From NCBI GenBank assembly GCA_019358895.1, contig JAHHIG010000005.1, positions 186,001 through 250,000 of the forward strand: 64,000 bases of DNA, written 5' to 3'. Each line of letters opens with the position of its first letter. The first letter of the stretch is position 1. The translations under genes were made by a program, and so were the position numbers. The notes below the pieces were generated by a model. The model was not told where the DNA came from. It saw only the letters and a program-made list of their open reading frames with translations, and ran no database searches. This DNA comes from Tildeniella nuda ZEHNDER 1965/U140 (GTDB lineage Bacteria; Cyanobacteriota; Cyanobacteriia; Leptolyngbyales; Leptolyngbyaceae). Shown piece after piece: positions 19,059 through 28,246 of the stretch.

Positions 19059-20249
19059 ATGAAATTGCTTCATACCATAACTGCTTATCCTCCTAGCGTT
19101 GGGGGTGCCCAAATCCATCAGCACTATCTGGCGCAGGAGTTGCAGTTGCGGCATTCGGTTCAAGTGGTGAGTCATTGGGATGCCAACCGCACTGACTGGC
19201 TGTTAGGAACGACCCTTAAAGCGCCTAGCGCCAGCCATGACTATTTAGTCGATAAGATCCCTGTTCACCGCTTGGGCTTGTCGCTAAAGGAAAAACTGCG
19301 ATTGGCTCCGTTTGTGCCGCTGTATTATCCGTTAATGGATGTGGCGTTACCACCGATCGCCCATTTGCTAGAGCAGCACATCGCTCCCTATACTGCAAAT
19401 GCTGATCTCATCCATAACATTCGTATTGGGCGTGAGGGCTTGAGTTATGCATCCTATCAAGCCGCACGACGACGAGATCTGCCGTTTGTGCTGACTCCAG
19501 TCCACCATCCCCGCTGGGTCGGCTGGCGCTACCGAGCCTATCTTCGGCTGTATCAGATGGCAGATGCGGTGTTAGCGCTCACGCAGGCAGAAAAGCGCAT
19601 CTTGGTGGGGCTTGGTGTGCGCGAGGAATGCATTACGGTGACTGGCGTTGGAGCGGTGTTAGCGTCAACGGCTGACCCAAACGCTTTCCTGAAGCAGTAT
19701 GGACTGGCGGCACCGATCGTGCTCTTCCTGGGGCAGCATTATCCTTACAAAGGCTATCAGCAACTGCTACAGGCGGCTCCTTTGGTGTGGCAAAAGGTGC
19801 CAGAGGTGCAGTTTGTCTTCATTGGTCCGCCTGTTGCTGATTCAGAACAGGCATTTGCTCAGGTGAGCGATCGGCGCATTCATCGCCTGGGGAATGTAGA
19901 CTTGCAAACTAAAACCGATGCTCTGGCTGCGTGTACGCTTCTCTGTGTTCCTTCTAGTCAGGAAAGCTTTGGCGGTGTTTATACAGAAGCCTGGCACTTT
20001 GGGAAACCTGTGGTTGGTTGCAATATTCCAGCCATTGCAGAGGTGATTAGCGATGGCAGCGATGGTTTTCTGGTTGATCAAACGGCTAAACAAATTGCCG
20101 ATCGCCTGCTTGATTTGTTACTAAATCCAATTCAGGCTACCGCAATGGGCACTGCTGGCAAGCATAAAGTTGAATCACGCTTCACCTGGGAGAAAATTGC
20201 AGAGCAGGTGGAAGGAGTGTATCGGGGCGTGGTGGAAGGCAAGCGGTAA
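19059..20249 (+). CDS. family 4 glycosyltransferase
   Basis: 396 residues, GT-B. The N-terminal PPSVGGAQIHQHYLAQEL, the middle FLGQHYPYKGYQQLLQAAP and the C-terminal CVPSSQESFGGVYTEAWHFGKPVVG with downstream GFLVDQTAKQIAD mark a retaining GT4 enzyme. Its GC content returns to the level of the surrounding chromosome, unlike the AT-rich 13.5-17.2 kb cassette. The gene closes the first part of the exopolysaccharide locus; a repeat-filled gap follows. Confidence 0.9.
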   Translation: MKLLHTITAYPPSVGGAQIHQHYLAQELQLRHSVQVVSHWDANRTDWLLGTTLKAPSASHDYLVDKIPVHRLGLSLKEKLRLAPFVPLYYPLMDVALPPIAHLLEQHIAPYTANADLIHNIRIGREGLSYASYQAARRRDLPFVLTPVHHPRWVGWRYRAYLRLYQMADAVLALTQAEKRILVGLGVREECITVTGVGAVLASTADPNAFLKQYGLAAPIVLFLGQHYPYKGYQQLLQAAPLVWQKVPEVQFVFIGPPVADSEQAFAQVSDRRIHRLGNVDLQTKTDALAACTLLCVPSSQESFGGVYTEAWHFGKPVVGCNIPAIAEVISDGSDGFLVDQTAKQIADRLLDLLLNPIQATAMGTAGKHKVESRFTWEKIAEQVEGVYRGVVEGKR

Positions 20250-20300
20250 AAGGCTAAAGGCTAAGGAAGTTGTACAGATATAACAGCATAGTCTGTAGCT

Positions 20301-20364
20301 GTCAGCCGTCAGCCGTCAGCCGTCAGCCGTCAGCGAAAAGCTGATAGCTGATAGCTGATAGCTG
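20301..20364. repeat. inverted heptamer repeats (STRR)
   Basis: At least four direct copies of GTCAGCC are followed, after a GCGAAAAGC turn, by three copies of CTGATAG. The two halves are near complements (CAGCCGT against the complement CAGCTAT), so the block can fold into a long hairpin. A second, looser inverted heptamer set (AAGGCTA and CCTTCATC types) fills 20404-20515. It separates the GT4 gene from the wecG-like gene. Confidence 0.75.
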
Positions 20365-20527
20365 CTCCAAAAGTGTGCAGTTATTTTTTAGCAAGCTCTA
20401 AGGGATGAAGGGTAAATTAAAGGCTAAAGGCTAAAGGATAAAAATGGGAAATGACTAACTTCATACTTTAGCCTTCATCCTTCGTCAGCCTTCATCCTTC
20501 GTCGCCTCTCCTCACGCCTCCCTCCCC

Positions 20528-21304
20528 ATGTGCCCTACACTCTCCCGCTTCATTTTGAACACTCGGATTGACGCAACAAGTTATGAGGATGCGTGCGATC
20601 GCATTCAGGCTTGGGTCGCGGCGAAAACCCCTTGCTACGTTGTGGCAGCAAACGTCCATGTGGTGATGACCGCCTACTGGTCGCGATCGTTTCAGCGCGT
20701 GATTAACGGCGCAGCGCTGGTTACACCGGATGGCATGCCACTCGTTGTGGGCTTGCGTTTATTAGGAGTCAAGCATCAAGCGCGCGTGTATGGTCCTGAT
20801 TTGATGCTGGCGTGGTGCGATCGTGCGGCGCAGGCAGGCATCCCAATTTATCTTTACGGCGGCACAACGTCGATGCTAGAAGCGCTTCAGCAAACGCTAG
20901 AAACGCGCTTTCCAGGCTTGGCGATCGCAGGCAAGCATGCGCCACCGTTTCGCCTTTTGACGGCAGAAGAAGAGGAGGCGGATCGCGATCGCATTCATGC
21001 GTCTGGTGCTGCTGTCGTCTTTGTCGGCTTGGGCTGTCCCAAGCAGGAAGAATGGATGGCACGGCAACAAGAAAAATTACAGGCTGTCCTGATCGGTGTG
21101 GGAGCGGCATTCAGCTTTCACAGTGGCGAAGTCTCTCAAGCACCGCGCTGGCTGATGGCATGGGGCTTGGAATGGCTGTATCGCCTGATCATGGAGCCGA
21201 GACGGCTATGGCAGCGCTATTTAATTAACAATCCAGCATTCTTAATGCTCTTTTTCTGGCAATTACTAAGCGCATGGCGATCGCGCCCCGATCGCACGGT
21301 TTAA
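20528..21304 (+). CDS. WecG/TagA/CpsF family glycosyltransferase
   Basis: 258 residues. Family signatures are the early ANVHVVM segment, LVTPDGMPLV near residue 60, IYLYGGTTSMLEAL near 110 and the GLGCPKQEEWMARQ motif near 170. Such enzymes add N-acetylmannosaminuronic acid, N-acetylmannosamine or glucose to lipid-linked sugars. The stop lies 138 bp before the preferred start of the next gene. Part of the exopolysaccharide locus. Confidence 0.92.
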   Translation: MCPTLSRFILNTRIDATSYEDACDRIQAWVAAKTPCYVVAANVHVVMTAYWSRSFQRVINGAALVTPDGMPLVVGLRLLGVKHQARVYGPDLMLAWCDRAAQAGIPIYLYGGTTSMLEALQQTLETRFPGLAIAGKHAPPFRLLTAEEEEADRDRIHASGAAVVFVGLGCPKQEEWMARQQEKLQAVLIGVGAAFSFHSGEVSQAPRWLMAWGLEWLYRLIMEPRRLWQRYLINNPAFLMLFFWQLLSAWRSRPDRTV

Positions 21305-21441
21305 AGTCGCACTGCCTAAAGACATGCGCGTTGGCGATAACTTTTGGTGTCATTTGCGGAATACTCAACGTATTGCCCCGCAAGTTTGCTGCTGACGTGC
21401 TTTACAGTGCAGAGACTTGCCTTTTCAGGAGCCTCACCGTC

Positions 21442-22875
21442 ATGGATCAGATCCCTGGTGTAGCGTGTCAAAAAGCGACCGATATCCGTGCCCCGTATCG
21501 ACTGGACTGGCACAAACTGTTTTGCTGGCGCTGGCATCAGGCGATCGCCCTGCTTATGTGCGATCTGGCAGCGCTGGCGATCGCGGGTCGCATAGCCGCT
21601 CACCTTAATCAGTTCTATGCACCGCTACCACCGCCGCTTGTTTTGGGCACCTGGCTGGGACTACCAGGATTATTCTGGATTTTAATGACGGTAACGCTGT
21701 TGCTCTTTGCCCACAGTGGACTATACAGCACCTCTAGTCGGTGGAAATATGTGCGATCGGGGCAACAGGTGAGCGCCATCTACCTTTCAGCGCTGCTCCT
21801 GGGCTATTTTTATGACCCCAAACTGGCACCACCGCGATCGCTGTTTATCACCGCCTGGTTGGGTAGCGTTGCCCTAGTGATTGGGTTTCGGCTAGTGGCA
21901 AGCCTGGTACTGAAGCAGTTTGAACACGCGCAAACGCATATCTTTTTACTGGCGCGGGCAGAACGACTCTCGACGTTAGCGCAGGTATTGCAGCGGCGAT
22001 CGCGCTATCACGTCGTCGGCATGGCGTTTGCCTCCACCATCAGCACGACTGCAACGATTCAAGCCATCCTAAGCTCTGGCGCACAGGAAGTGTTGGCAGA
22101 AAGCTTGCCCCAGACCGAACTAGCATCGGGACTCTATTGGCAGCTACGTCGCGCTGGCATCACGCTACGGCTGATTCCCTCTAGCGTGGAAATGCTGCAT
22201 CGACGCGGTGTGCCAGAGGTTATCGCTGGTATTCCCACTCTACGCATGGAAGCCGCTTTGTTCGGCGGGTGGGACTATCGCCTGAAGTGCTGGTTTGATT
22301 GGGTGGGTGCCTTGCTTGGCTTGATTTTGCTCTCGCCGCTCTTTTTGGTAGTGGCGATCGCCATCAAACTTTCATCTCCCGGCGCAATTTTCTTCTGTCA
22401 GGAACGGATGGGGCTTCACGGTCGCGTCTTTCAGATGTGGAAGTTTCGCACCATGATTCCAGATGCTGAGACATTGCAGGCAGCGCTCGAACAGCACAAT
22501 GAAGCGGGTGATGGCGTGATGTTCAAAATTAGGCGCGATCCACGCGTGACCGCGATCGGGCAGTTCCTACGTCAGACCAGCATTGATGAATTGCCACAAC
22601 TGTTTAATGTGCTGCTAGGGCAAATGAGCTTAGTCGGTCCGCGTCCCTTGCCCTTGCGCGATGTCGAACGGTTTGATCCGTGGCATCACACTCGTCATCA
22701 AGTTTTACCGGGCATTACGGGGCTTTGGCAAGTCTCTGGGCGATCGTCCCTTGATGCCTTCAATGATGCTGCCCGTCTCGACTTGTACTACATCGACAAC
22801 TGGTCGCTCAACTTGGACCTGGAAATTTTGCTAGAGACCGTCAAAATTGTCGCTTGTGGCAAAGGCGCTTATTAG
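21442..22875 (+). CDS. polyprenyl-phosphate sugar-1-phosphate transferase
   Basis: 477 residues from ATG 21442, which has AGGAG ten bases upstream; an in-frame start at 21274 would overlap the previous gene. Four N-terminal membrane helices, a Rossmann-like middle domain and a fifth helix (about 345-370) precede the bacterial sugar transferase domain with GAIFFCQERMGLHGRVFQMW, KFRTM, SIDELPQLFNVLLG, MSLVGPRPLPLRD and GITGLWQVSGRS. It starts repeat-unit assembly on undecaprenyl phosphate, the priming step for the upstream transferases and flippase. Confidence 0.94.
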   Translation: MDQIPGVACQKATDIRAPYRLDWHKLFCWRWHQAIALLMCDLAALAIAGRIAAHLNQFYAPLPPPLVLGTWLGLPGLFWILMTVTLLLFAHSGLYSTSSRWKYVRSGQQVSAIYLSALLLGYFYDPKLAPPRSLFITAWLGSVALVIGFRLVASLVLKQFEHAQTHIFLLARAERLSTLAQVLQRRSRYHVVGMAFASTISTTATIQAILSSGAQEVLAESLPQTELASGLYWQLRRAGITLRLIPSSVEMLHRRGVPEVIAGIPTLRMEAALFGGWDYRLKCWFDWVGALLGLILLSPLFLVVAIAIKLSSPGAIFFCQERMGLHGRVFQMWKFRTMIPDAETLQAALEQHNEAGDGVMFKIRRDPRVTAIGQFLRQTSIDELPQLFNVLLGQMSLVGPRPLPLRDVERFDPWHHTRHQVLPGITGLWQVSGRSSLDAFNDAARLDLYYIDNWSLNLDLEILLETVKIVACGKGAY

Positions 22876-22884
22876 ACAAAAAAA

Positions 22885-22930
22885 TGGCTGCTAGCTTAAC
22901 CAGAACGGTTACCTTAGCAGCCACTTTTTT
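22885..22930 (+). terminator. terminator of the exopolysaccharide locus
   Basis: Nine-base perfect stem TGGCTGCTA/TAGCAGCCA with a loop of about 21 bases, followed by a T-rich tail and preceded by a run of seven A, so it may work in both directions. It lies between the sugar-transferase stop and the tRNA-Leu gene on the other strand. Confidence 0.85.
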
Positions 22931-22934
22931 GAGA

Positions 22935-23016
22935 TGGGCGGGGCGAGACTCGAACTCGCAAGCCTTTCGGCGCCGCATTTTGAGTGCGGTGCGTCTACCA
23001 ATTCCGCCATCCGCCC
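22935..23016 (-). tRNA. tRNA-Leu (anticodon CAA)
   Basis: Class II tRNA of 82 nt including discriminator A. D arm GGCGGAATTGGTAGACGC, anticodon stem CCGCA/TGCGG with loop CTCAAAA (CAA at 34-36), a short variable arm and T arm GCGAG-TTCGAGT-CTCGC are all clear. The acceptor stem pairs except one A:C at position 7. CCA is not encoded. Confidence 0.95.
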
Positions 23017-23289
23017 ATGCTTTTGTCTCACTATTATACTAGATTGGGCGGCGCTGGTATGTCGATTTCTTCACTCGGCTCTCTGTTAGATGAGCGGTTG
23101 AACCGAGCTGATGTAAATTGGGTCAAGCATCAGAAAACTTTCTTCAGTAAACCCTCAGTCGTCTATCAGCTCAAGAGTATCTGGACTGACAGACGACCTC
23201 GACAACCAATTGATGCACTTTGACGCTTCTAATTCAGTCGGACATCGCAAACGAATCAGTGTGCGTTAATCTCACTCAATAGCAATGCT

Positions 23290-23736
23290 TTAGTTACCAA
23301 AAGCATCTTTGATGTTGTCAACAGCACTTTCAACTGCGTTCTTTGTTTTATCGATCGCGGTTTGGGTGCGAGCCGAATCTTTGTCAGCTTTGCGCTCGAT
23401 TCTAGCGGCATCTTTCTTAGCTTTGCGTCCGATCGGGCTGTCGTTATCGGTTGCGCGATCGACCTTAGCAGCGTTGGTTCGTGCCGTCTGCTTGAGCTTA
23501 TCGGTCGTGTCACGAACGAAGCCTTTGGTGCGTCCAGCATCTTTACTTGCCTTGCCTTGAACTTCACTGCCTGCATCCGCTGCGGCGATTAAATTTGTAG
23601 CAGGAGCAGCCATTGCTGTGACGTTTGAAACGAAAGAACCTTGCCAAACGAAGGCGATCGCCGAGACACAAAGTAACGCTGTCGTCAGCCAACGTCCAAT
23701 AGCCGATAACCGTTTTGCGAAATAGTTCAGTTGCAT
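23290..23736 (-). CDS. small exported Lys/Asp-rich helical protein
   Basis: 148 residues. An N-terminal signal or anchor helix (LTTALLCVSAIAFVWQG) is followed by a highly charged region rich in Lys, Asp, Ala and Thr with spaced DKTK, KADKD and KKDA motifs, which should form amphipathic helices. The composition recalls LEA-like or apolipoprotein-like stress proteins of cyanobacteria. No enzymatic motif. The role is not known; I infer only export and an extended helical form. Confidence 0.7.
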   Translation of the reverse strand: MQLNYFAKRLSAIGRWLTTALLCVSAIAFVWQGSFVSNVTAMAAPATNLIAAADAGSEVQGKASKDAGRTKGFVRDTTDKLKQTARTNAAKVDRATDNDSPIGRKAKKDAARIERKADKDSARTQTAIDKTKNAVESAVDNIKDAFGN

Positions 23737-23856
23737 AGAATACAGTCTCCAAGAATTTAGTATCCTATTTCTACTGCATCTGATGGATGAACTATATCGC
23801 CCCCCAGACAGACGTTCTTGTCAGTGGCTAATTAGGTAATGTAACTGATGCAGGCA

Positions 23857-24732
23857 TCACCAATTCCGCCAGCCGCCCACAACTTTTGCGTCTTTGCGCT
23901 GCTGCGTTGGGCGAGTTTGGAGCAGCGATTGATATTCTTGACTGCTTGCCCAGCGATCGATTTCGCGCGCCCGTAACACGGGTACCGGATGAGTCAGTTG
24001 TGCCGTCATTGCCTGCTTCAGCAGTTCGCCCAGTTGGTCGTTGCTGATGTCATCGTAGGCGCGTGCTTGCGTCAGAAACGCCTCCAAATTTAGCTGCCCC
24101 GAAAGAGTCGGCGAACCACCTGCCAGCTTCATGAGTACGGAACTCACCACTTTGGGATTTTGAATCGCCAGAAGAGCGGCTCGATCGCACGTAAATTCGG
24201 CACAGCGCACCCACTCTAAAATTTGTGCTTGCAAGCTTTGGGCGATCGCGCCCCCTAACGTGGGCAATTGCCCTGCTGCCAGCACAAGAATATTTGCCAG
24301 CGTCAGGTAAACCCCGTGTTCGCACTTGAGATGCCCCAATTCGTGGGCAATGACTGCCTGAATCTCTTCGGGAGTGAGCAAATCAAGCAGTGATGTATGC
24401 ACCACAATAAAGGGTTGCTTGCCGCGCATCGCAAAGGTGTAGGCGTTGGGAACGGGGTGCTGCCGGATGTAAAGTTGGGGCGGTTCTAAATCCAGCACTT
24501 TGCAGGCATCCAGCAACAGCGTGTGCAAATCAGGCAACTGCTGCTCACCGACTAAAACGCTGGACGCGATATTTTCCAGGTAAAAAAACTGTTCGGCGAT
24601 CGGTCCCAGCAAGTTCCGAATCACGACATCCAGACCGGGCAATTGCTTCAGGTTTGCCGTTGCCTCGAAGTCTAGGGGATGCCGAAAGTGATCGGCTCTT
24701 AAGCCAATCAGGGGTGTTTTGAGAAAAGACAT
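23857..24732 (-). CDS. M48 family zinc metallopeptidase
   Basis: 291 residues from ATG 24732 (a TTG at 24741 adds three). The zinc motif HELGH is near residue 140, preceded by VHTSLLDLLTPEEIQAVIA, and the third ligand region CAEFTCDRAALLA is near residue 190. One or two weak hydrophobic segments surround the active site. It is a short member of the HtpX/Ste24 group. Its last codons (VGGWRNW and stop) are encoded by a sequence nearly identical to the 5' end of the tRNA-Leu gene at 23016. Confidence 0.9.
   Translation of the reverse strand: MSFLKTPLIGLRADHFRHPLDFEATANLKQLPGLDVVIRNLLGPIAEQFFYLENIASSVLVGEQQLPDLHTLLLDACKVLDLEPPQLYIRQHPVPNAYTFAMRGKQPFIVVHTSLLDLLTPEEIQAVIAHELGHLKCEHGVYLTLANILVLAAGQLPTLGGAIAQSLQAQILEWVRCAEFTCDRAALLAIQNPKVVSSVLMKLAGGSPTLSGQLNLEAFLTQARAYDDISNDQLGELLKQAMTAQLTHPVPVLRAREIDRWASSQEYQSLLQTRPTQQRKDAKVVGGWRNW
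23859..23880 (-). repeat. tRNA-Leu 5'-end fragment inside the M48 gene
   Basis: Reading on the minus strand, GGGCGGCTGGCGGAATTGGT matches the first 20 nt of the tRNA-Leu(CAA) gene (ending at 23016) at 19 positions; only base 7 differs. It has the same orientation as the tRNA, so it forms a direct repeat about 860 bp apart that brackets the 148-residue gene. Similarity stops right after this point. Confidence 0.7.
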
Positions 24733-24900
24733 GGTGTGCAAAGAAGACCAGGAATAGGGCGAGGAGCAACAGCTACCAGAGACAAGGCAAAGCTAGAAAC
24801 CACCGTTGTGTACTGCTGATTGACATTCTAAGAGCAATACTGCTGTACGTCGTTCATCGACAGTATAGCGAGAACTGCTTCTACCTTGCGTCTGTGATCA

Positions 24901-24952
24901 CGCTCTGATATCATGCTGTGCTTTCGCGCTCCGATATCATGCTGTGCTTTCG
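24901..24952. repeat. 26-bp tandem repeat, two units
   Basis: Two adjacent 26-bp units (each containing GATATCATGCTGTGCTTTCG) differ at one base. They lie between the M48 gene and the 3' end of murA. No coding role is apparent. Confidence 0.8.
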
Positions 24953-24986
24953 CACTGTGCAGCGCTGCGTCCCCCCCCATCAGGTC

Positions 24987-26306
24987 TTAACCTTGTTCGG
25001 TTACGGGAATAGCGATCGCTGTATCGGGCAGCAGCAGAGGATTCTCTACATCGACTCCAAACTGAGTTCGCTGTAGATTAGCTCCAAGTTTTTGCAGCTT
25101 GGCGGTCAAATTTTCGTAGCCGCGATCGAGATGATGCAAGCCCTGAACCGTTGTCTTACCATGAGCCGCTAGACCTGCCAATACCAGAGACGCAGACGCA
25201 CGAAGATCGGTTGCAACCACAGGAGCACCGGACAACATGGGTACGCCACGGACGATCGCGTGAGTACCTTTGACACGGATGTCGGCTCCCATGCGGGTCA
25301 GCTCTGGCACGTGACCAAAACGGTTTTCAAAGACGGTTTCAGTCATCACGCTATCGCCGTCACTGAGAGTCAGCAATGCCATAAACGGTGCCTGCATATC
25401 GGTCGGAAATCCAGGATAGGGCAGCGTTTCAATATCGGTGGCAAGGTGACGCTGACCGGGAACAATGCGAAGGCGATTGGGCGCGTCTTCAATGACCTGT
25501 GCGCCGATCGCGTGGAGCTTGGCAATCACCGCTGTTAAATGGTCTGGCACTACTGGAGAGAGGCTGATTTCAGAGTGGGTGATCGCTCCGGCAACCAGAA
25601 AAGTGCCCGCTTCTACACGATCGGGGACAATGGCGTAGTCGGTAGTATGCAAGCTGGGTACACCCACGATCGTAATCGTATTGGTGCCCGCACCACGAAT
25701 TTTGGCACCCATCGCCCGACAGAAATTAGCTAAATCGGCAACCTCTGGTTCTTGAGCGGCGTTTTCGATCGTCGTTTCGCCCTCTGCTAGAGTGGCTGCC
25801 ATCATCAGCGTTTCAGTCGCCCCCACGCTGGGATAATCCAGATAAATTTTTGCGCCCTGAAGACGCTTCTTTCTGCCGCTCAGATAGGCATTCACGATGC
25901 CGTGATCAATTTGCACGTTTGCACCCATCGCTTGCAAACCGCGCACGTGCAGATCAACGGGTCGAGCACCGATCGCGCAGCCACCAGGCAAGGGAATTCT
26001 GGCAACGCCTAGACGAGCAAGGAGAGGACCAATGACAAAAAAGCTGGCGCGGAGTTGACTGACCAACTCGTACGGTGCTTTCGACTGAGCAATATGAGAG
26101 GCATTGACCAACAAGCTATCTCCCTGCCGCTCTAGTTTTACTCCCAGGGCGGAGAGAATTTCGCCCATGCGGGTCACATCCGCCAGAGCCGGAACATTGC
26201 GGATGCGGCAGTCTTGCGAGCAAAGCAGTGCTCCAGCCATGATGACGAGCGCCGAATTCTTAGCGCCGCTGATAGCAACATGACCGTGCAAAGAAGCACC
26301 GCCCAC
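24987..26306 (-). CDS. murA: UDP-N-acetylglucosamine 1-carboxyvinyltransferase
   Basis: At least 439 residues. It catalyses the first committed step of peptidoglycan precursor synthesis. [19 protein letters not shown] near the N-terminus, the loop with [14 protein letters not shown] (Cys is the phosphoenolpyruvate/fosfomycin residue), [11 protein letters not shown] and [13 protein letters not shown] are all diagnostic. The boundary given is a GTG that would remove the first beta strand. The frame continues upstream to 26375 through conserved-looking residues (AVLQIVGG) with no ATG, GTG or TTG; see the separate finding on a possible ATT start. Confidence 0.95.
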   Translation of the reverse strand: MGGASLHGHVAISGAKNSALVIMAGALLCSQDCRIRNVPALADVTRMGEILSALGVKLERQGDSLLVNASHIAQSKAPYELVSQLRASFFVIGPLLARLGVARIPLPGGCAIGARPVDLHVRGLQAMGANVQIDHGIVNAYLSGRKKRLQGAKIYLDYPSVGATETLMMAATLAEGETTIENAAQEPEVADLANFCRAMGAKIRGAGTNTITIVGVPSLHTTDYAIVPDRVEAGTFLVAGAITHSEISLSPVVPDHLTAVIAKLHAIGAQVIEDAPNRLRIVPGQRHLATDIETLPYPGFPTDMQAPFMALLTLSDGDSVMTETVFENRFGHVPELTRMGADIRVKGTHAIVRGVPMLSGAPVVATDLRASASLVLAGLAAHGKTTVQGLHHLDRGYENLTAKLQKLGANLQRTQFGVDVENPLLLPDTAIAIPVTEQG

Positions 26307-26633
26307 GATTTGCAGGACGGCTTTATCTTCTTCCGCTGAAGAATGTGTATTGGAGAGGCTAGTCGAGAGAGTAATTGGTCTGTCCTCCGATAAATATTGG
26401 GTGACGCATCAACGTGAAGCGTCAGTTTTGCAAGCCATAGTTTTTGAGGGCTTTAAAAAAACTGACATCGAAATCTTACCGGAAAGATGCAAAATGTACA
26501 GTTTTTCATCGCCAACGCGATCGCCCAACAGCTTTGGGGCATCACAGAAGTATGCTCTATTTCTGGTCAAAAGTGATTGACAGATGTCGCCAATTAATCG
26601 ATGATTGTGAATCACGGCTGTCGCTGCACACGT

Positions 26634-26717
26634 GCGGAACTGGCGGAATTGGTAGACGCGCTAGATTCAGGTTCTAGTGTTCGCAAGGACTTCCGGGTTC
26701 AAGTCCCGGGTTCCGCA
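26634..26717 (+). tRNA. tRNA-Leu (anticodon CAG)
   Basis: Class II tRNA of 84 nt. Acceptor GCGGAAC/GTTCCGC with discriminator A, anticodon stem CTAGA/TCTAG with loop TTCAGGT (CAG at 34-36), a variable arm GTTCGCAAGGAC, and T arm CCGGG-TTCAAGT-CCCGG. CCA is not encoded. Confidence 0.96.
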
Positions 26718-26843
26718 TTTAGACTGAGCCAGATGGGAGAAACAACTTAAGTAGCCGAGGTATCACATTAGCTCCGTGCATCCCTCAGATTTGCTTATCT
26801 TTGTAACGATGTTTGTAACAAAATTTTAATTGATCAAACTTAA

Positions 26844-27629
26844 GTGCTGACCAGCCTTCAGAACCCTTTAGTAAAACAGATACGAAAACTTCATCAGACA
26901 AAGGAGCGGCGGCAGCAGCAGCTTTTTTTGCTAGAAGGTACCCACTTATTAGAAGCAGCACTGATCGCCGATCGCCCATTGGAAACCCTCTGCCATACGA
27001 TCGCGTGGCAAACAAGGTATCCTTTGCTGTGGGAGCAGGCACAGCGTCTCTCACAGCGGATTGAACTCGTTAGCGCCGATGTACTACGCGCGATCGCCAC
27101 GACGGTTGAACCGGACGGCGTTGTTGCCACTGTTGAACGTACATCCACGCCTGCTCCGGTCTTTGCTAGTCTTGGCTTGGTTTTAGAAACGGTGCAAGAT
27201 CCCGGCAACTTGGGCACGATGATTCGCACGGCGGCGGCGGCGGGTGCCGATGGCTTGTTGCTCAGTGCTGACAGCGTTGATTTTGACCATCCCAAAGTGT
27301 TGCGATCGTCTGCCGGACAATGGTTTCAGCTACCAATGGCGGCGAGTTCTAATCTGCAAGCAGAGCTGACTCACTGTCAGCAACAGGGGATGCAGATCGT
27401 TGCCACTTTACCAGCCGCAACCTTGACGTACTGGGAGGTTGATTTGCGACAGCCAACGCTGATTCTCATGGGCAATGAGGGTGGAGGACTCTCGCCAGAG
27501 CTTGCGGCGATCGCCAATCGCCAAGTCACCATTCCCTTAAGTCCCGGCGTGGAGTCGTTGAATGTGGCGATCGCCGCAGCGCTCATTTTATACGAAGCCA
27601 AGCGGCAACGGGTGAGGAGTGAGGAGTGA
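26844..27629 (+). CDS. TrmH/SpoU family RNA methyltransferase
   Basis: 261 residues from GTG 26844. The N-terminal substrate-binding domain (LTSLQNPLVKQIRKLHQTKERRQQQ, FLLEGTHLLEAA) is followed by the knotted SPOUT domain with LGLVLETVQDPGNLGTMIRTAAA (motif 1, conserved Asn and Arg), ILMGNEGGGLSPEL (motif 2) and IPLSPGVESLNVAIAAALILYE (motif 3). A probable 23S rRNA 2'-O-ribose methyltransferase; the exact nucleotide is unknown. Confidence 0.93.
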   Translation: MLTSLQNPLVKQIRKLHQTKERRQQQLFLLEGTHLLEAALIADRPLETLCHTIAWQTRYPLLWEQAQRLSQRIELVSADVLRAIATTVEPDGVVATVERTSTPAPVFASLGLVLETVQDPGNLGTMIRTAAAAGADGLLLSADSVDFDHPKVLRSSAGQWFQLPMAASSNLQAELTHCQQQGMQIVATLPAATLTYWEVDLRQPTLILMGNEGGGLSPELAAIANRQVTIPLSPGVESLNVAIAAALILYEAKRQRVRSEE

Positions 27630-27736
27630 GGAGTGAGGAGTAAGTGATTCTGCGCCATACTCCTGGCTGTTAGTTCTGATCGACTCCCCACTCCCGACTC
27701 CCTACTCCGACTCCCTACTCCGACTCCCTACTCCCC
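27606..27736. repeat. heptamer STRR block
   Basis: Direct GTGAGGA units overlap the end of the SpoU gene, and CCCTACTCCGACTC-type units overlap the 3' end of the following minus-strand gene. The repeats therefore supply the last codons of both reading frames. Typical cyanobacterial short tandem repeats. Confidence 0.75.
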
Positions 27737-27972
27737 TCCCCATCCTGCTGCCGCTTCTGAATAAATTCCTCAATATCTGCCACTGCCTGCTCAAAGCTAT
27801 TCAAGTCAAACTGCTCGGTGAGAGATGCATTGATGTTTCTCTGTTGGTTCGGCTCAGGTAGAGGTGGCGGTAAGGTCTGGTCAGCGGGTTGAAGCGTCTC
27901 TTGCAGTTGGTCAAGCGATTCTATAAACGCCCTAGCTGCTGCGTACCGTAGGTTTTGCTGACGCTGATTCAT
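27715..27972 (-). CDS. small hypothetical protein
   Basis: 85 residues from ATG 27972 (a GTG/TTG-type upstream extension to 27993 is possible). Gln-rich with a Pro-rich middle (LPPPLPEPNQQ) and an acidic helical end (FEQAVADIEEFIQKRQQD). The last eight residues are encoded by heptamer repeats. I recognise no family. Confidence 0.55.
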   Translation of the reverse strand: MNQRQQNLRYAAARAFIESLDQLQETLQPADQTLPPPLPEPNQQRNINASLTEQFDLNSFEQAVADIEEFIQKRQQDGEGSRESE

Positions 27973-28246
27973 AAGTGCTGACTCCACAATCAAGGATCAA
28001 AAAACCGGACTGCTTGGGAGAGTGACGGGATGAACTGTCCGTTTGAACGTGAGAACTGAGTTTGTAAGCGGCGATCGACCGTAAGTGGCACTCTGGCTGA
28101 ACGGTCAGTATTAAGGTTCCCAATTTAGAGTCGGGTTACGTCAAGCAACCAAATTAGCAACCCTCACAATAGCGTCAAGGGTTACTTGAGTCAGTTGCAA
28201 GTGGTCAGTTTCGCTAAATTAGCGCGATCGACCACTGCTTTTCGTT

